Part shown: positions 7,775 to 14,612 of the stretch, one piece after another
How the letters are laid out: every line of letters starts with the position of its first letter
How positions within the stretch are numbered: the stretch's first letter is position 1
Source: DASWOJ01 sp036398775
GTDB taxonomy: Bacteria; Pseudomonadota; Alphaproteobacteria; Acetobacterales; Acetobacteraceae
Length of the DNA stretch: 15,928 bases
Direction: 5' to 3'
Assembly (NCBI GenBank): GCA_036398775.1
Contig: DASWOJ010000296.1
Coordinates: forward strand, 1-15,928
Notes under the pieces: generated by a model
Seen by the model: the letters and a program-made list of their open reading frames with translations, nothing else
Told to the model about the DNA's origin: nothing
Databases searched by the model: none
Position numbers and translations under genes: made by a program

Positions 7775-8554
7775 ATGATCCATCACTATGCCGGCGGCAC
7801 GGTTGCGGCGGCCGTCACCGGGGAGGGGCTGCCGGTCTGGGTGTTCCACTCGCTGCTGGCCGATGCCGGCAGTTGCACCCCGCTGGCGGCTGCATTATCG
7901 GGCAGCTATCGCGTGACGGTGCCGGACCTGCCGGGCTTTGGCGGATCGGCGCCGGTGGATGCCGGGCTGGAGGCGGTTGCCGACCGGCTGGCCGCGGCGA
8001 TCGAGGAGGCGGGTGGTCCCGTCGCGGTCATCGGCAACGGCTATGGCAGCTTCGTCGCCCTCACTCTGGCCTTGCGGCATCCCGCCCTGGTCAGCCGGCT
8101 CGTGCTGGCTGGCACCGGCGCTGCGTTCGACGAACCCGGGCGCGCCGCCTTCCGCGGCATGGCGGGTGCGGCAGGGAGCAAGGGTCTGGCTGCCATCGCC
8201 GACACCGCGATGCGCCGCCTGTTCTCGCCGGCGTTCCAGCAGGCCAACCCCGCGCTGCTCGCGGAGCGCCGGGAGCGGTTCCTGGCAACCGACCCCGCGA
8301 TGTTCGCCGCCGCCTGCAATGCCCTGGCGTCGCTCGATATCAGCGATGCCGTGCGCGGGCTGCACGTCCCGGTGCTCGTGACGGCGGGCGAGCTGGACGA
8401 GGCGACTCCCCCGGCGATGGCCCGGCAGCTGGCGGCGCTGCTGCCGGATGCATCGTTCATCGAGCTGCCCGGCCTGGCCCACGTTCCGCAGTTGCAGGAC
8501 ACGCCGGCGTTCGTGGCGGCAGTGCGCGGCGCCCTGCCCGGCAGGCCGGCGTAG
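7775..8554 (+). CDS. Alpha/beta hydrolase fold protein with glycine at the nucleophile position
   Basis: This 259-residue protein has the order of a classic alpha/beta hydrolase: strand plus oxyanion region VWVFHSLLAD (21-30), DLPGFGGS (51-58), an elbow at 87-92, a helical cap, the acid-bearing TAGELDEATP (D208) and GLAHVPQL with the catalytic-type histidine (H236). The elbow reads GNGYGS, so G89 occupies the place where G-x-S-x-G hydrolases have the serine; the acid and histidine remain. The ATG at 7775 is preferred because AGGGG lies just upstream and the protein begins as the family does; an ATG at 7700 lacks a ribosome binding site. It is the only plus-strand gene, divergent from the transporter/CoxL-like unit, which suggests a shared pathway. 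It could be a non-hydrolytic fold member, an enzyme with unusual chemistry, or a lineage variant. Its reaction is unknown. Confidence 0.85.
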   Translation: MIHHYAGGTVAAAVTGEGLPVWVFHSLLADAGSCTPLAAALSGSYRVTVPDLPGFGGSAPVDAGLEAVADRLAAAIEEAGGPVAVIGNGYGSFVALTLALRHPALVSRLVLAGTGAAFDEPGRAAFRGMAGAAGSKGLAAIADTAMRRLFSPAFQQANPALLAERRERFLATDPAMFAAACNALASLDISDAVRGLHVPVLVTAGELDEATPPAMARQLAALLPDASFIELPGLAHVPQLQDTPAFVAAVRGALPGRPA

Positions 8555-8594
8555 GCGCTGCCGGCAGCGGCAGGCCATCAAGTCGCCCGGCTAA

Positions 8595-8614
8595 GCAAAC
8601 CTCTGGAGGTTTGC
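8595..8614. repeat. Perfect inverted repeat between convergent genes
   Basis: GCAAACCTC and GAGGTTTGC are exact inverted repeats around a 2-nt centre. The element lies 40 bp beyond the hydrolase stop codon. Neither strand has a T-run after it, so it is at best a partial terminator for the hydrolase; a protein-binding dyad is equally possible. Confidence 0.4.
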
Positions 8615-8624
8615 GCACAGATGG

Positions 8625-8686
8625 AAAAACCAAGCAGGCCTAGCACGGCCGCAAGCCACCTGTGTGACAGGCCGCATAAGCCTGCT
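8625..8686 (-). terminator. Candidate intrinsic terminator of the membrane-protein operon
   Basis: On the minus strand, about 25 nt after the stop at 8711, AGCAGGC (8680-8686) pairs with GCCTGCT (8633-8639). Between them GCGGCC can pair with GGCCGT, and a small CCTGT-CAC-ACAGG hairpin can form. The outer stem is followed by TTGG and then TTTTT (8625-8629), as expected for Rho-independent termination. The long internal section makes the fold imperfect. Confidence 0.45.
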
Positions 8687-8710
8687 CCGAAGCTGACCAG
8701 GTGCCCCCGG

Positions 8711-10096
8711 TCATTTTGCCTGGGCTGGGAGGGTGAAGATTCGGTTGACAAGGGATTGCAGCAGGGAGAACACCGCCTCCACACCGAACCCGGCCAGGAA
8801 CGCCACTCCGGAGGCGGACAGGGTCAGCGTGGCAATCAGCGCAGATGCGTTCTGTGTTCCCGCCACCGGCTGAACCGGGGCGTACGAACTGGAAAACAGC
8901 CCGACGCAGGCTCCGACCACCAGGCCGAGCGCAAGTCGCACCCACGCCAAGAAGAAGTCCCTGGGGTGTAGCGTGCTGTCGCGTGTTTTGAGGTAGTTGT
9001 CCAGGATCACGAAAATCGCCGAGCCGATCAAGCCAAATAGGACCGGCAGGGCAAAGTTGCCGATGACCAGGAGCATCGGGACTATCGCAAACTCCAGGTC
9101 TTTCTGGCTGTTGTCTTTCTGGCCGTCGTCCGAGCCGGTTGGCCCGGCGTCGTCGGCTGGAGGTTGACGGCTTGCCGCGGGGCTGCCGGGCGGTGCCAGC
9201 ACGCTTCCCTCCAGGCCAGCCCAGTTCCGGCCGTATCTCTGCAGCTCCACACGGACGATGCCAAGGTTGGTCATCAGGATGTAGTCGCGCCCGCAAACGT
9301 CCCGCTCCTCGGCGGTTGCATAGGACAGTGGGGGAATGTCCGACTTTCCCTGGTGGATGAAGGCTGGCGGAAGTTGCGTCCGCGCGAACCGCACCAGGGC
9401 GCGGTCGCAGAGCCGGTACGACGTCACAGGCGGCAACTGTGATGACGAGCTGCCGGCGTCCTCATCAAGACGGAGCGAAGCGGCTGCGGGCGTGTCAAGG
9501 GACAATTCCACCTTGACCTTCTCGGCGCTCAGCGCGGCCTGCTCCGCCCGCAGCAGGTCCAGGTTCTGCAGCAGGGCCTTGCCGAACGCTACCTTAGCCG
9601 ACTCCAAAGCAGCCATGAGGGTGAACGCGATGGTGAGCACCAAGATCAGATTCTGCCACCGGCGGTGCCAATCTGCCGTCCCTGCGAGGTTGCTGTAGGC
9701 ATCCTGGGCCAGGTTGACCCGCGATGCCGCGCGTCTGCGCAAAGGGCCGACGAACATCGTCGTGTAGGCGACCGTCAGGCCCGAGGCCGGCCTTACCAGG
9801 ACGTTCAGCGCGTCGCGGACGATCTGCATCTGCGCCCGGTCATAGGGCTGGATGGCGCCGGCTCCGGCAGCAATCCGCTCCTCCGTGTCGCTCACCACCT
9901 GCAGCAGCTCAGCAGGCGTGAGCTTGGAGCCGGCCTTCAACGCGTTTGGGACCTCGACAGCGTTCAGACCCTGCGAGGAGCTCCCGGCCACGTAGTCCAC
10001 CAGCATCCAGATCTCGCTGATGAGCGCGCGGATTTGCGCCCGGCTGCTTGGCAGCTCATCGGCCTGCGTGTCGTAAACTGCGCCAGAGACATCCAT
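8711..10096 (-). CDS. Unrecognised four-helix membrane protein
   Basis: I do not recognise this 461-residue protein. A soluble alpha-helical N-terminus (about 1-147, EIWMLVDYVAG near 28-38) precedes a first hydrophobic helix at about 148-170. A charged helix at 171-198, possibly a short coiled coil, follows. A soluble region with two cysteines (C230, C268) leads into a low-complexity linker rich in P, G, S, D and Q (about 300-333). Three more hydrophobic helices occupy about 337-364, 381-402 and 418-446. The soluble domain between TM1 and TM2 (about 165 residues) may face the periplasm, which would suit two cysteines beside a secreted cytochrome; topology is inferred. The ATG at 10094-10096 has AGGAG upstream and shares its A with the TGA of a small ORF (TGATG). 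An in-frame ATG at 10138 is a weaker alternative. Probably transcribed with the di-heme cytochrome upstream. Confidence 0.8.
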   Translation of the reverse strand: MDVSGAVYDTQADELPSSRAQIRALISEIWMLVDYVAGSSSQGLNAVEVPNALKAGSKLTPAELLQVVSDTEERIAAGAGAIQPYDRAQMQIVRDALNVLVRPASGLTVAYTTMFVGPLRRRAASRVNLAQDAYSNLAGTADWHRRWQNLILVLTIAFTLMAALESAKVAFGKALLQNLDLLRAEQAALSAEKVKVELSLDTPAAASLRLDEDAGSSSSQLPPVTSYRLCDRALVRFARTQLPPAFIHQGKSDIPPLSYATAEERDVCGRDYILMTNLGIVRVELQRYGRNWAGLEGSVLAPPGSPAASRQPPADDAGPTGSDDGQKDNSQKDLEFAIVPMLLVIGNFALPVLFGLIGSAIFVILDNYLKTRDSTLHPRDFFLAWVRLALGLVVGACVGLFSSSYAPVQPVAGTQNASALIATLTLSASGVAFLAGFGVEAVFSLLQSLVNRIFTLPAQAK

Positions 10097-10314
10097 CACA
10101 CCCTGCTCCTGCTTGCATCCGGCCCGCGCCAGCGGCATCCAGTGGCGATCCCTGGGGCTTGCGGCGCCGAAACCGTCGTCTGCAGGGCTGCTGCACTGAT
10201 GAAACGCCGGGTCCGCTGCACCAGGTCCGCCATCGTCCTGCCCGCCGCATGGGATGGCCGGACGCCGCAGCCTGGCAGTGCGGTCACAGGGTCGGCGGCG
10301 TCCAGGGTCAGCAT
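10096..10314 (-). CDS. Possible small hypothetical protein (72 residues) between cytochrome and membrane protein
   Basis: This small frame begins with ATG at 10312-10314, 17 nt after the cytochrome stop codon, with GGGAG 7 nt upstream. It ends in a TGA that overlaps the ATG of the membrane-protein gene by one base. Placement, ribosome binding site and overlap are what a translationally coupled small gene would show. Against it, the sequence has no recognisable domain, signal peptide or membrane segment. Its third-codon-position G+C is somewhat lower than in the confident genes, and basic and small residues dominate (RTRRF near residue 34, a C-terminal DASRSRV). It may simply be intergenic DNA that happens to be open. 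Confidence 0.35.
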   Translation of the reverse strand: MLTLDAADPVTALPGCGVRPSHAAGRTMADLVQRTRRFISAAALQTTVSAPQAPGIATGCRWRGPDASRSRV

Positions 10315-10331
10315 CGCATCACTCCCGCCGC

Positions 10332-12128
10332 CTAAAGCGACTTCAGGTACTCGACCAGCGCCCGGCGGTCGTCTTCGCTGAGGCTGGCGTTGCCGTAGTC
10401 GTGCCCGTCGTTGGAGTTGCCCTGGGCCGCCGCGTCGAACCTGAAGCTGTTTTCGCGGGAAGGCTCAGTCCGGTATCCCACTTTCGCCGGGTCGTACTCG
10501 CGGCTGCCCAGGTAGAACGCCGCCGGGCGCTGGGCCGGCGGCAGCAGCAGGTCCCACAGCGTCGGGACCGAGCCGTTGTGCAGGTAGGGCGCGGTCGCCC
10601 AGATGCCGGTCAACGGCCGCGACTTGTAACCGAGCAGCTTTTCGTCCTCCGTCATGCAGCGGTCCAGCCGCTGCTGGCGCGTGGCCGGCGGTGGCGCGAA
10701 CTCCGTGACGGCGACGCGCGGGCGCAGGTCGAAGCCGAGGAACGTCCTCACCGCAGCCCCGGCCGCTGCGCCCTTCTGCCCGGCGACCGTGTTGGCCACG
10801 CTGACCCGCAGCAGGGTCGCCACGGGTTCGACGGGACCGATGGGTGGGCCGCTCAGCAGGTCACGCTTGGTGCCCTCGAAGTCGCCGGTCTTGGCTTCGT
10901 AGGTAAAGGCGTTGCACGCCATCCAGGGGTCGGTCCCAGGCGGCTCGTTGCCCGGGACGCCGGGCCGGAACAGGTTGATCCGTGCCTTGAATTTCGTGCG
11001 CAGGTCGGTGGGCGCCAGCTTGGCATGGCAGCGGACGCAGTTGGCATCGAACAGGGCCTCGCCGCGGGTCCGCGCGGCCTCGTTGACCGGGCCGAACAGC
11101 GCGGCGGGCCAAGCTGGAGGCCGCAGCGTTTCCAGCGAGTGCTCCAGTGCCGCGATATTCTCCACTTGCGCGCTGGAACGATAGCCGGACAGCCCCGGGT
11201 TGCGGGCGACGGCGACCTCGCCGAACACGCCCGTGACCTCGCCGACGTTGCGGCCGAGGGCGCCGTAATCGAACTCGTGGCCGCCGATCGCGAGGACGCT
11301 GTTCGCGGCGATGCCGTTCCACTGCACCACGTCGGCCTGGTGGGTGTTCCACAGGAACGGGACGCTGACGGGCGCGTCGGCGGGGTTCACGGTGGGGTCG
11401 GGCGCGTCGGCAAATAACGCAACCTTGTTGTAGATGCGGCCAAAGGCGTCGAGCCGGGCGTAGCCATAGCGCACGTCCGATCCGTTCAGCCGGGCGGCGC
11501 TCGCCTCCCATTCCGCCAGTCGGCCCAACTCGGCCAGGAGCAGGGCGCGGTTGGCCGGGGTGTCATGCGCGCCCAGCACCGGGACAGCGAAACGGTTGAA
11601 CCTGGCGGGATCGTCTCGCGTGGCTGCCAGCGCGCGGTCGAACTCCTCCACGAAGGTTTGAAAGTCCGCGAGGGTCGGGCCGCCATCAATGCGAAGCCGA
11701 TTGATGCCATAAGTGATCTCGGCGGTGTGGCAGGCGCTGCAGTTCAGGCCAAGCCAAGGCTCGTCCGAACCCTGGCCGGCATACCAGCGCAGCCTCGTCC
11801 GCCGCAGGCCGGCGTCGGAGCCATCATCCTTGACGAAGCCTACCGCCATGCCGGTGCGGGAAGTCGGCTCAGGCGGCAGAAAGCGAAGCCGCGTCAGGTT
11901 GACCGGATCGAAGAACCGTCCGCCGTTGTCGGCTTCCAGCGCGGCGGCCCAGCTCCAGGGCAGCAGGCGCGATCCCTGGGTGGCTTCATACCACGCGTCG
12001 CGCCGGGCCTGGTCCCAGCCCTGACCTAGATCGGCCCCGGCGGCGGCCGGCTCCCCGCCGGTGCCGCAGGAAAGCGGCAGCCCCAGCAGCAGGAGCGCCG
12101 TGATGGCGGAAGGCCCGAACCTTGGCAT
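10332..12128 (-). CDS. RoxA-like di-heme c-type cytochrome (exported)
   Basis: This 598-residue protein carries two covalent c-heme motifs, CSACH (130-134) and CVRCH (364-368). The C-terminal block APYLHNGSVPTLWDLLLP (513-530) is typical of the large di-heme cytochromes related to the rubber oxygenase RoxA and to MauG/cytochrome c peroxidase. A tryptophan-containing middle section, VPFLWNTHQADVVQWNG (256-272), and GRNVGEVTGVFGE (292-304) also fit the RoxA-like group. The ATG at 12126-12128 has AAGGAG 5 nt upstream. It starts a signal peptide (ALLLLGLPLS, 11-20), so heme attachment and function are periplasmic or extracellular. C21 directly after this core could be a lipid anchor, but the lipobox (PLSC) is poor. 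Family members oxidise polyisoprene or unknown substrates, or act as peroxidases; which applies here cannot be decided. First gene of the small unit with the membrane protein. Confidence 0.88.
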   Translation of the reverse strand: MPRFGPSAITALLLLGLPLSCGTGGEPAAAGADLGQGWDQARRDAWYEATQGSRLLPWSWAAALEADNGGRFFDPVNLTRLRFLPPEPTSRTGMAVGFVKDDGSDAGLRRTRLRWYAGQGSDEPWLGLNCSACHTAEITYGINRLRIDGGPTLADFQTFVEEFDRALAATRDDPARFNRFAVPVLGAHDTPANRALLLAELGRLAEWEASAARLNGSDVRYGYARLDAFGRIYNKVALFADAPDPTVNPADAPVSVPFLWNTHQADVVQWNGIAANSVLAIGGHEFDYGALGRNVGEVTGVFGEVAVARNPGLSGYRSSAQVENIAALEHSLETLRPPAWPAALFGPVNEAARTRGEALFDANCVRCHAKLAPTDLRTKFKARINLFRPGVPGNEPPGTDPWMACNAFTYEAKTGDFEGTKRDLLSGPPIGPVEPVATLLRVSVANTVAGQKGAAAGAAVRTFLGFDLRPRVAVTEFAPPPATRQQRLDRCMTEDEKLLGYKSRPLTGIWATAPYLHNGSVPTLWDLLLPPAQRPAAFYLGSREYDPAKVGYRTEPSRENSFRFDAAAQGNSNDGHDYGNASLSEDDRRALVEYLKSL

Positions 12129-12344
12129 GGCTGCTCCTTCCGACGTTAGAGCGGGGGCCCCGGGAGTCGCCCCAAAGGGGTTCACAGGAAACTAACTTCT
12201 CACCTCTGCATACGTTTTGCAATCATAATGATATCGAGGTGGAACTTTATTGTGGTCCCAGCCGCCCCAATCACCTCGGCGGCCCACCGCTTACCGGCGC
12301 AGCAACCTGGGCGATATGGATGCCCTACGCGACGCTGATGGCCA
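12129..12344 (-). promoter_or_regulatory. Upstream region of the di-heme cytochrome gene
   Basis: This interval separates the end of the sugar operon from the cytochrome start. The part at about 12195-12255 is markedly A+T-richer than the surrounding DNA and probably contains the cytochrome promoter. It includes a dyad ATCAT-A-ATGAT at 12222-12232, whose minus-strand reading TATGAT also resembles a -10 hexamer without a convincing -35 partner. Its match to a Fur box is only partial. No coding frame is supported here. Confidence 0.45.
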
Positions 12345-12349
12345 TCAGC
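12334..12349. repeat. 16-bp perfect palindrome overlapping the lactonase stop codon
   Basis: GCTGATGGCCATCAGC equals its own reverse complement and covers the TGA at 12345-12347. It lies between the end of the sugar operon and the cytochrome promoter region. No T-run follows on the minus strand, so it is not a standard terminator. It may be a chance palindrome or a binding site. Confidence 0.4.
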
Positions 12350-13190
12350 CGGCAGGCCGCCCCATCAGTCCATAGAACCGCTCGGCGGTGCCGCCGAACA
12401 GGGCGCCCCGGTCTGCGTCCGGTAAGTTGGCCGCAAGCTGCTGCGCCTGGCGCCACCAGTCAGCGTAGCCGCAACGCAGGGTGACGACCGGCCAGTCGCT
12501 GCCGAACATCAGGCGCTGCGGGCCGAACAGCTCCAGCAGCGCCTCGGCATAGGGGGCGATGCTGGAGGCCGGGGCGCCTGGCGCCGCCTCCGTCACCAGG
12601 CCGGAGAGCTTGCAGCGGACATGCGGGAACGACGCAATCTCCGCCATGCCGCTGCGCCAGACGGCGAAGTTGCCCGCGGCGATCTCGGGCTTTGCAGCGT
12701 GGTCTATGACGAGCGGCAATTCCGGGTGGCGTTCGATCAGATGGGGCAGCAGCGGCAGGTGGCGCACCCGGGCCAGGGCGTCGAAGGTCAGGCCAAGCTC
12801 GATCACCGCGCGGTAGGCCGGGTCCTGCCGCGGGTGCAGGAACCAGCCGTCCTCCGGGATGTCCTGCCATATCGGGCGGATGCCGCGCAGCAGCGGGTCC
12901 GCCGCCAGCGCAGCCAGGCGGTCCGGCGCGTCGGGCGCCTCCATGTCGGTCCAGCCGACCACGCCGCGGACCCGAGGGTCTTCTTTCGCCAGCGACAGCA
13001 TGAACTGCGTTTCGGCCTCGGTGTCTGCGGCTTGCACCAGGACGATGCCGTCAACCCCGGCGGCGTCGAACAGGGGCGCGGCGTCCAGCGGCAGGAAGTC
13101 GCGGTGGATCGGCAGGTCCGGCGTCATCCAGGCGTAGTCGCCGCGGCTGACACGCCAGTAATGGACGTGCGAGTCTATGACGGCCGTCAC
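12345..13190 (-). CDS. Amidohydrolase family protein, probable L-fucono-1,5-lactonase type
   Basis: This 281-residue protein belongs to the amidohydrolase-2 (COG3618) group that includes L-fuconolactone and L-rhamnonolactone hydrolases. Motifs are IDSHVHYW (5-12, first metal-binding histidines H8 and H10), a VVGWTDM block (77-83), VIDHAAKP (161-168, H164), CKLSGL (193-198) and FGSDWPV (229-235, D232, the catalytic metal-site aspartate). It would open the sugar lactone made by the preceding dehydrogenase, in the cytoplasm. The start is a GTG at 13188-13190 forming a 4-nt GTGA overlap with the stop of the aldo/keto reductase; the open frame continues further upstream, but that part is only the other gene read out of frame. 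Last gene of the operon. A related lactone substrate (L-galactono-, D-arabinono-) is possible. Confidence 0.85.
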   Translation of the reverse strand: MTAVIDSHVHYWRVSRGDYAWMTPDLPIHRDFLPLDAAPLFDAAGVDGIVLVQAADTEAETQFMLSLAKEDPRVRGVVGWTDMEAPDAPDRLAALAADPLLRGIRPIWQDIPEDGWFLHPRQDPAYRAVIELGLTFDALARVRHLPLLPHLIERHPELPLVIDHAAKPEIAAGNFAVWRSGMAEIASFPHVRCKLSGLVTEAAPGAPASSIAPYAEALLELFGPQRLMFGSDWPVVTLRCGYADWWRQAQQLAANLPDADRGALFGGTAERFYGLMGRPAG

Positions 13191-14191
13191 GGGATGAGGC
13201 CGCGTTCGCGAAGCTCCTGCCACAGCGCGCCGGGGATGTCCTGGGTCATCAGGGCCAGGTTTTCCGCAACTTCCTGCGGGTCGCGTGCCCCGGGGATGAC
13301 GGTGGTGACGACCGGGTGCGACAGGGGGAATTGCAGGGCGGCGGCACGCAACGGCACGCCGTGGCGGGCGCAGGCTGCGGCTACTGCGCGCGTGCGGTCC
13401 ATGATCTCCGGCTTGGCCGGCGCGTAGTCGTATAGCGCGCCCTGCACCGGCCCGGTGGCGAGGATGCCGGAGTTGTAGGGGCCGCCGAGGATGATGCCGA
13501 TGCCGCGCCGCTCGCACAGCGGCAGGAAGCTCGCCAGCGCGCCCTGGTCGAGCAGGGTGTAGCGCCCGGCGAGCAGGAAGCAGTCGAAGTCGCAGGCTTC
13601 GGCGAACTCCTGGCACGCTTCCCATTCGTTCAGCCCGGCGCCGACGGCCCTGACCGCGCCCTGTTCGCGCAAGGACACGAGCGCCTTAGCAGCGCCGTCC
13701 ACTGCCTCGCGGAAGCGGGTGCGGTAGCCCTCCTCCCCGTGGTTGCGCCGGTCGCAGTCATGCAGCAGCAGGATGTCCACCTGGTCGGTGCCCAGGCGTT
13801 GCAGGCTGTCCTCGAACGACCGCATGATGCCGTCGTAGCTGTAGTCAATGTACGGCTTGAACGGCGCGGGCTGCTGGAACAGGGTGTCCGCGGCGCTGCC
13901 GGGGGCGTCGGCGGCTCCGCGCCGGGCCAGCCGCCAGCCGGCCTTGGTGGACAGGACCGGTTCGGCCGGCAGCCGGCGCAGGGCGGCGCCGACCCGATGC
14001 TCCGCAAGGCCGAAGCCGTATAATGGCGCAGTGTCGAAGTAGCGCATCCCCCCGTCCCAGGCGGCTTGCAGGGTCGCCATCGCCCCGTCCTCGGTCTGGG
14101 ACCGATACAGGTTGCCAAGCCCTGTGCTGCCGAAGCCGAGGGTGGTCAGCTCGATGCCGGTGCGCCCGAGCGTGCGGGTGGGGAGAGTCAT
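13187..14191 (-). CDS. Aldo/keto reductase, probable L-fucose (D-threo-aldose) 1-dehydrogenase
   Basis: This 334-residue (alpha/beta)8-barrel oxidoreductase resembles the aldo/keto reductases that oxidise L-fucose, D-arabinose or L-galactose at C1 with NAD(P)+, giving the 1,5-lactone. The catalytic tetrad is in place: D53 and Y58 in YFDTAPLYG (51-59), K83 in STKAGW (81-86) and H144 in LLLHDCD (141-147). FGLAEHRVG (60-68) after the tyrosine is typical of this subgroup, and VIPGARDPQEVAEN (298-311) matches the cofactor-phosphate loop. The ATG at 14189-14191 overlaps the stop of fucU (ATGA), and its own stop overlaps the lactonase GTG. The order mutarotase, dehydrogenase, lactonase supports the assignment. 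Pyridoxal 4-dehydrogenase is a close relative and cannot be excluded from sequence alone. Confidence 0.88.
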   Translation of the reverse strand: MTLPTRTLGRTGIELTTLGFGSTGLGNLYRSQTEDGAMATLQAAWDGGMRYFDTAPLYGFGLAEHRVGAALRRLPAEPVLSTKAGWRLARRGAADAPGSAADTLFQQPAPFKPYIDYSYDGIMRSFEDSLQRLGTDQVDILLLHDCDRRNHGEEGYRTRFREAVDGAAKALVSLREQGAVRAVGAGLNEWEACQEFAEACDFDCFLLAGRYTLLDQGALASFLPLCERRGIGIILGGPYNSGILATGPVQGALYDYAPAKPEIMDRTRAVAAACARHGVPLRAAALQFPLSHPVVTTVIPGARDPQEVAENLALMTQDIPGALWQELRERGLIP

Positions 14192-14610
14192 GGCCGGAAC
14201 ACGCCCTTTCGCAGCAGGATGCAGCCCCACCAGCGCGGCTCCCCCGTGGCGACGACCGCGTAGGCTCCCGCGGCCTGCTCGTAGAAGGCGAAGCGCTCGA
14301 CGTCCTCGATGGCGACCTCCCCGCCCTCGGCAGCGTTCAGCACGGCCTGGAACTCGTGGGCGATGGGCGGGCGCCCCTCCGGCGGGGTCATGATCGCGGC
14401 AGGGCAGGCGACGAAGCTGTCCAGCGGCAGCAGGGTCAGCACCGCCTCCACCATGCGCGGCGAGGGCAGGGTGGGGGCGTAGATCAGCCGCCGGGCCGTG
14501 CTGGCGGCGGGGAAGTTGGCGTCCACGATGGCGATCTCGTCGCCGTGGCCCATCTCGGCCAGGGCGGTCAGCAGCGGCGGGCTGATGGCCGGGTGCAGTC
14601 CCTTGAGCAT
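14188..14610 (-). CDS. fucU: RbsD/FucU family mutarotase, probable L-fucose mutarotase
   Basis: This 140-residue cytoplasmic enzyme interconverts sugar anomers so that the dehydrogenase receives its preferred form. H22 lies in EMGHGDEIAIVDANFP (19-34), the conserved catalytic-histidine segment. The C-terminal block FYEQAAGAYAVVATGE (109-124), followed by WWGCILLRKGV, is characteristic of FucU rather than RbsD. Length is normal for the family. The ATG at 14608-14610 follows the permease stop by two bases (TAGCCATG) and the gene ends in an ATGA overlap, so translation is probably coupled at both ends. The longer frame open from 15261 is only a shadow of the permease gene. Confidence 0.9.
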   Translation of the reverse strand: MLKGLHPAISPPLLTALAEMGHGDEIAIVDANFPAASTARRLIYAPTLPSPRMVEAVLTLLPLDSFVACPAAIMTPPEGRPPIAHEFQAVLNAAEGGEVAIEDVERFAFYEQAAGAYAVVATGEPRWWGCILLRKGVFRP

Positions 14611-14612
14611 GG

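Noticed and set aside
7619..7849. N-terminal extension of the MFS frame
   Set aside because: The extra 77 residues are not transporter-like, overlap the divergent hydrolase start, and the ATG at 7618 has a strong GGGAGG site.
10254..11417. Plus-strand 387-codon frame opposite the di-heme cytochrome
   Set aside because: Antisense shadow; the minus strand encodes two heme motifs and a signal peptide in good register.
13191..13625. N-terminal extension of the lactonase frame
   Set aside because: It is the aldo/keto reductase gene read in another phase; the GTGA overlap and the IDSHVHYW N-terminus define the real start.
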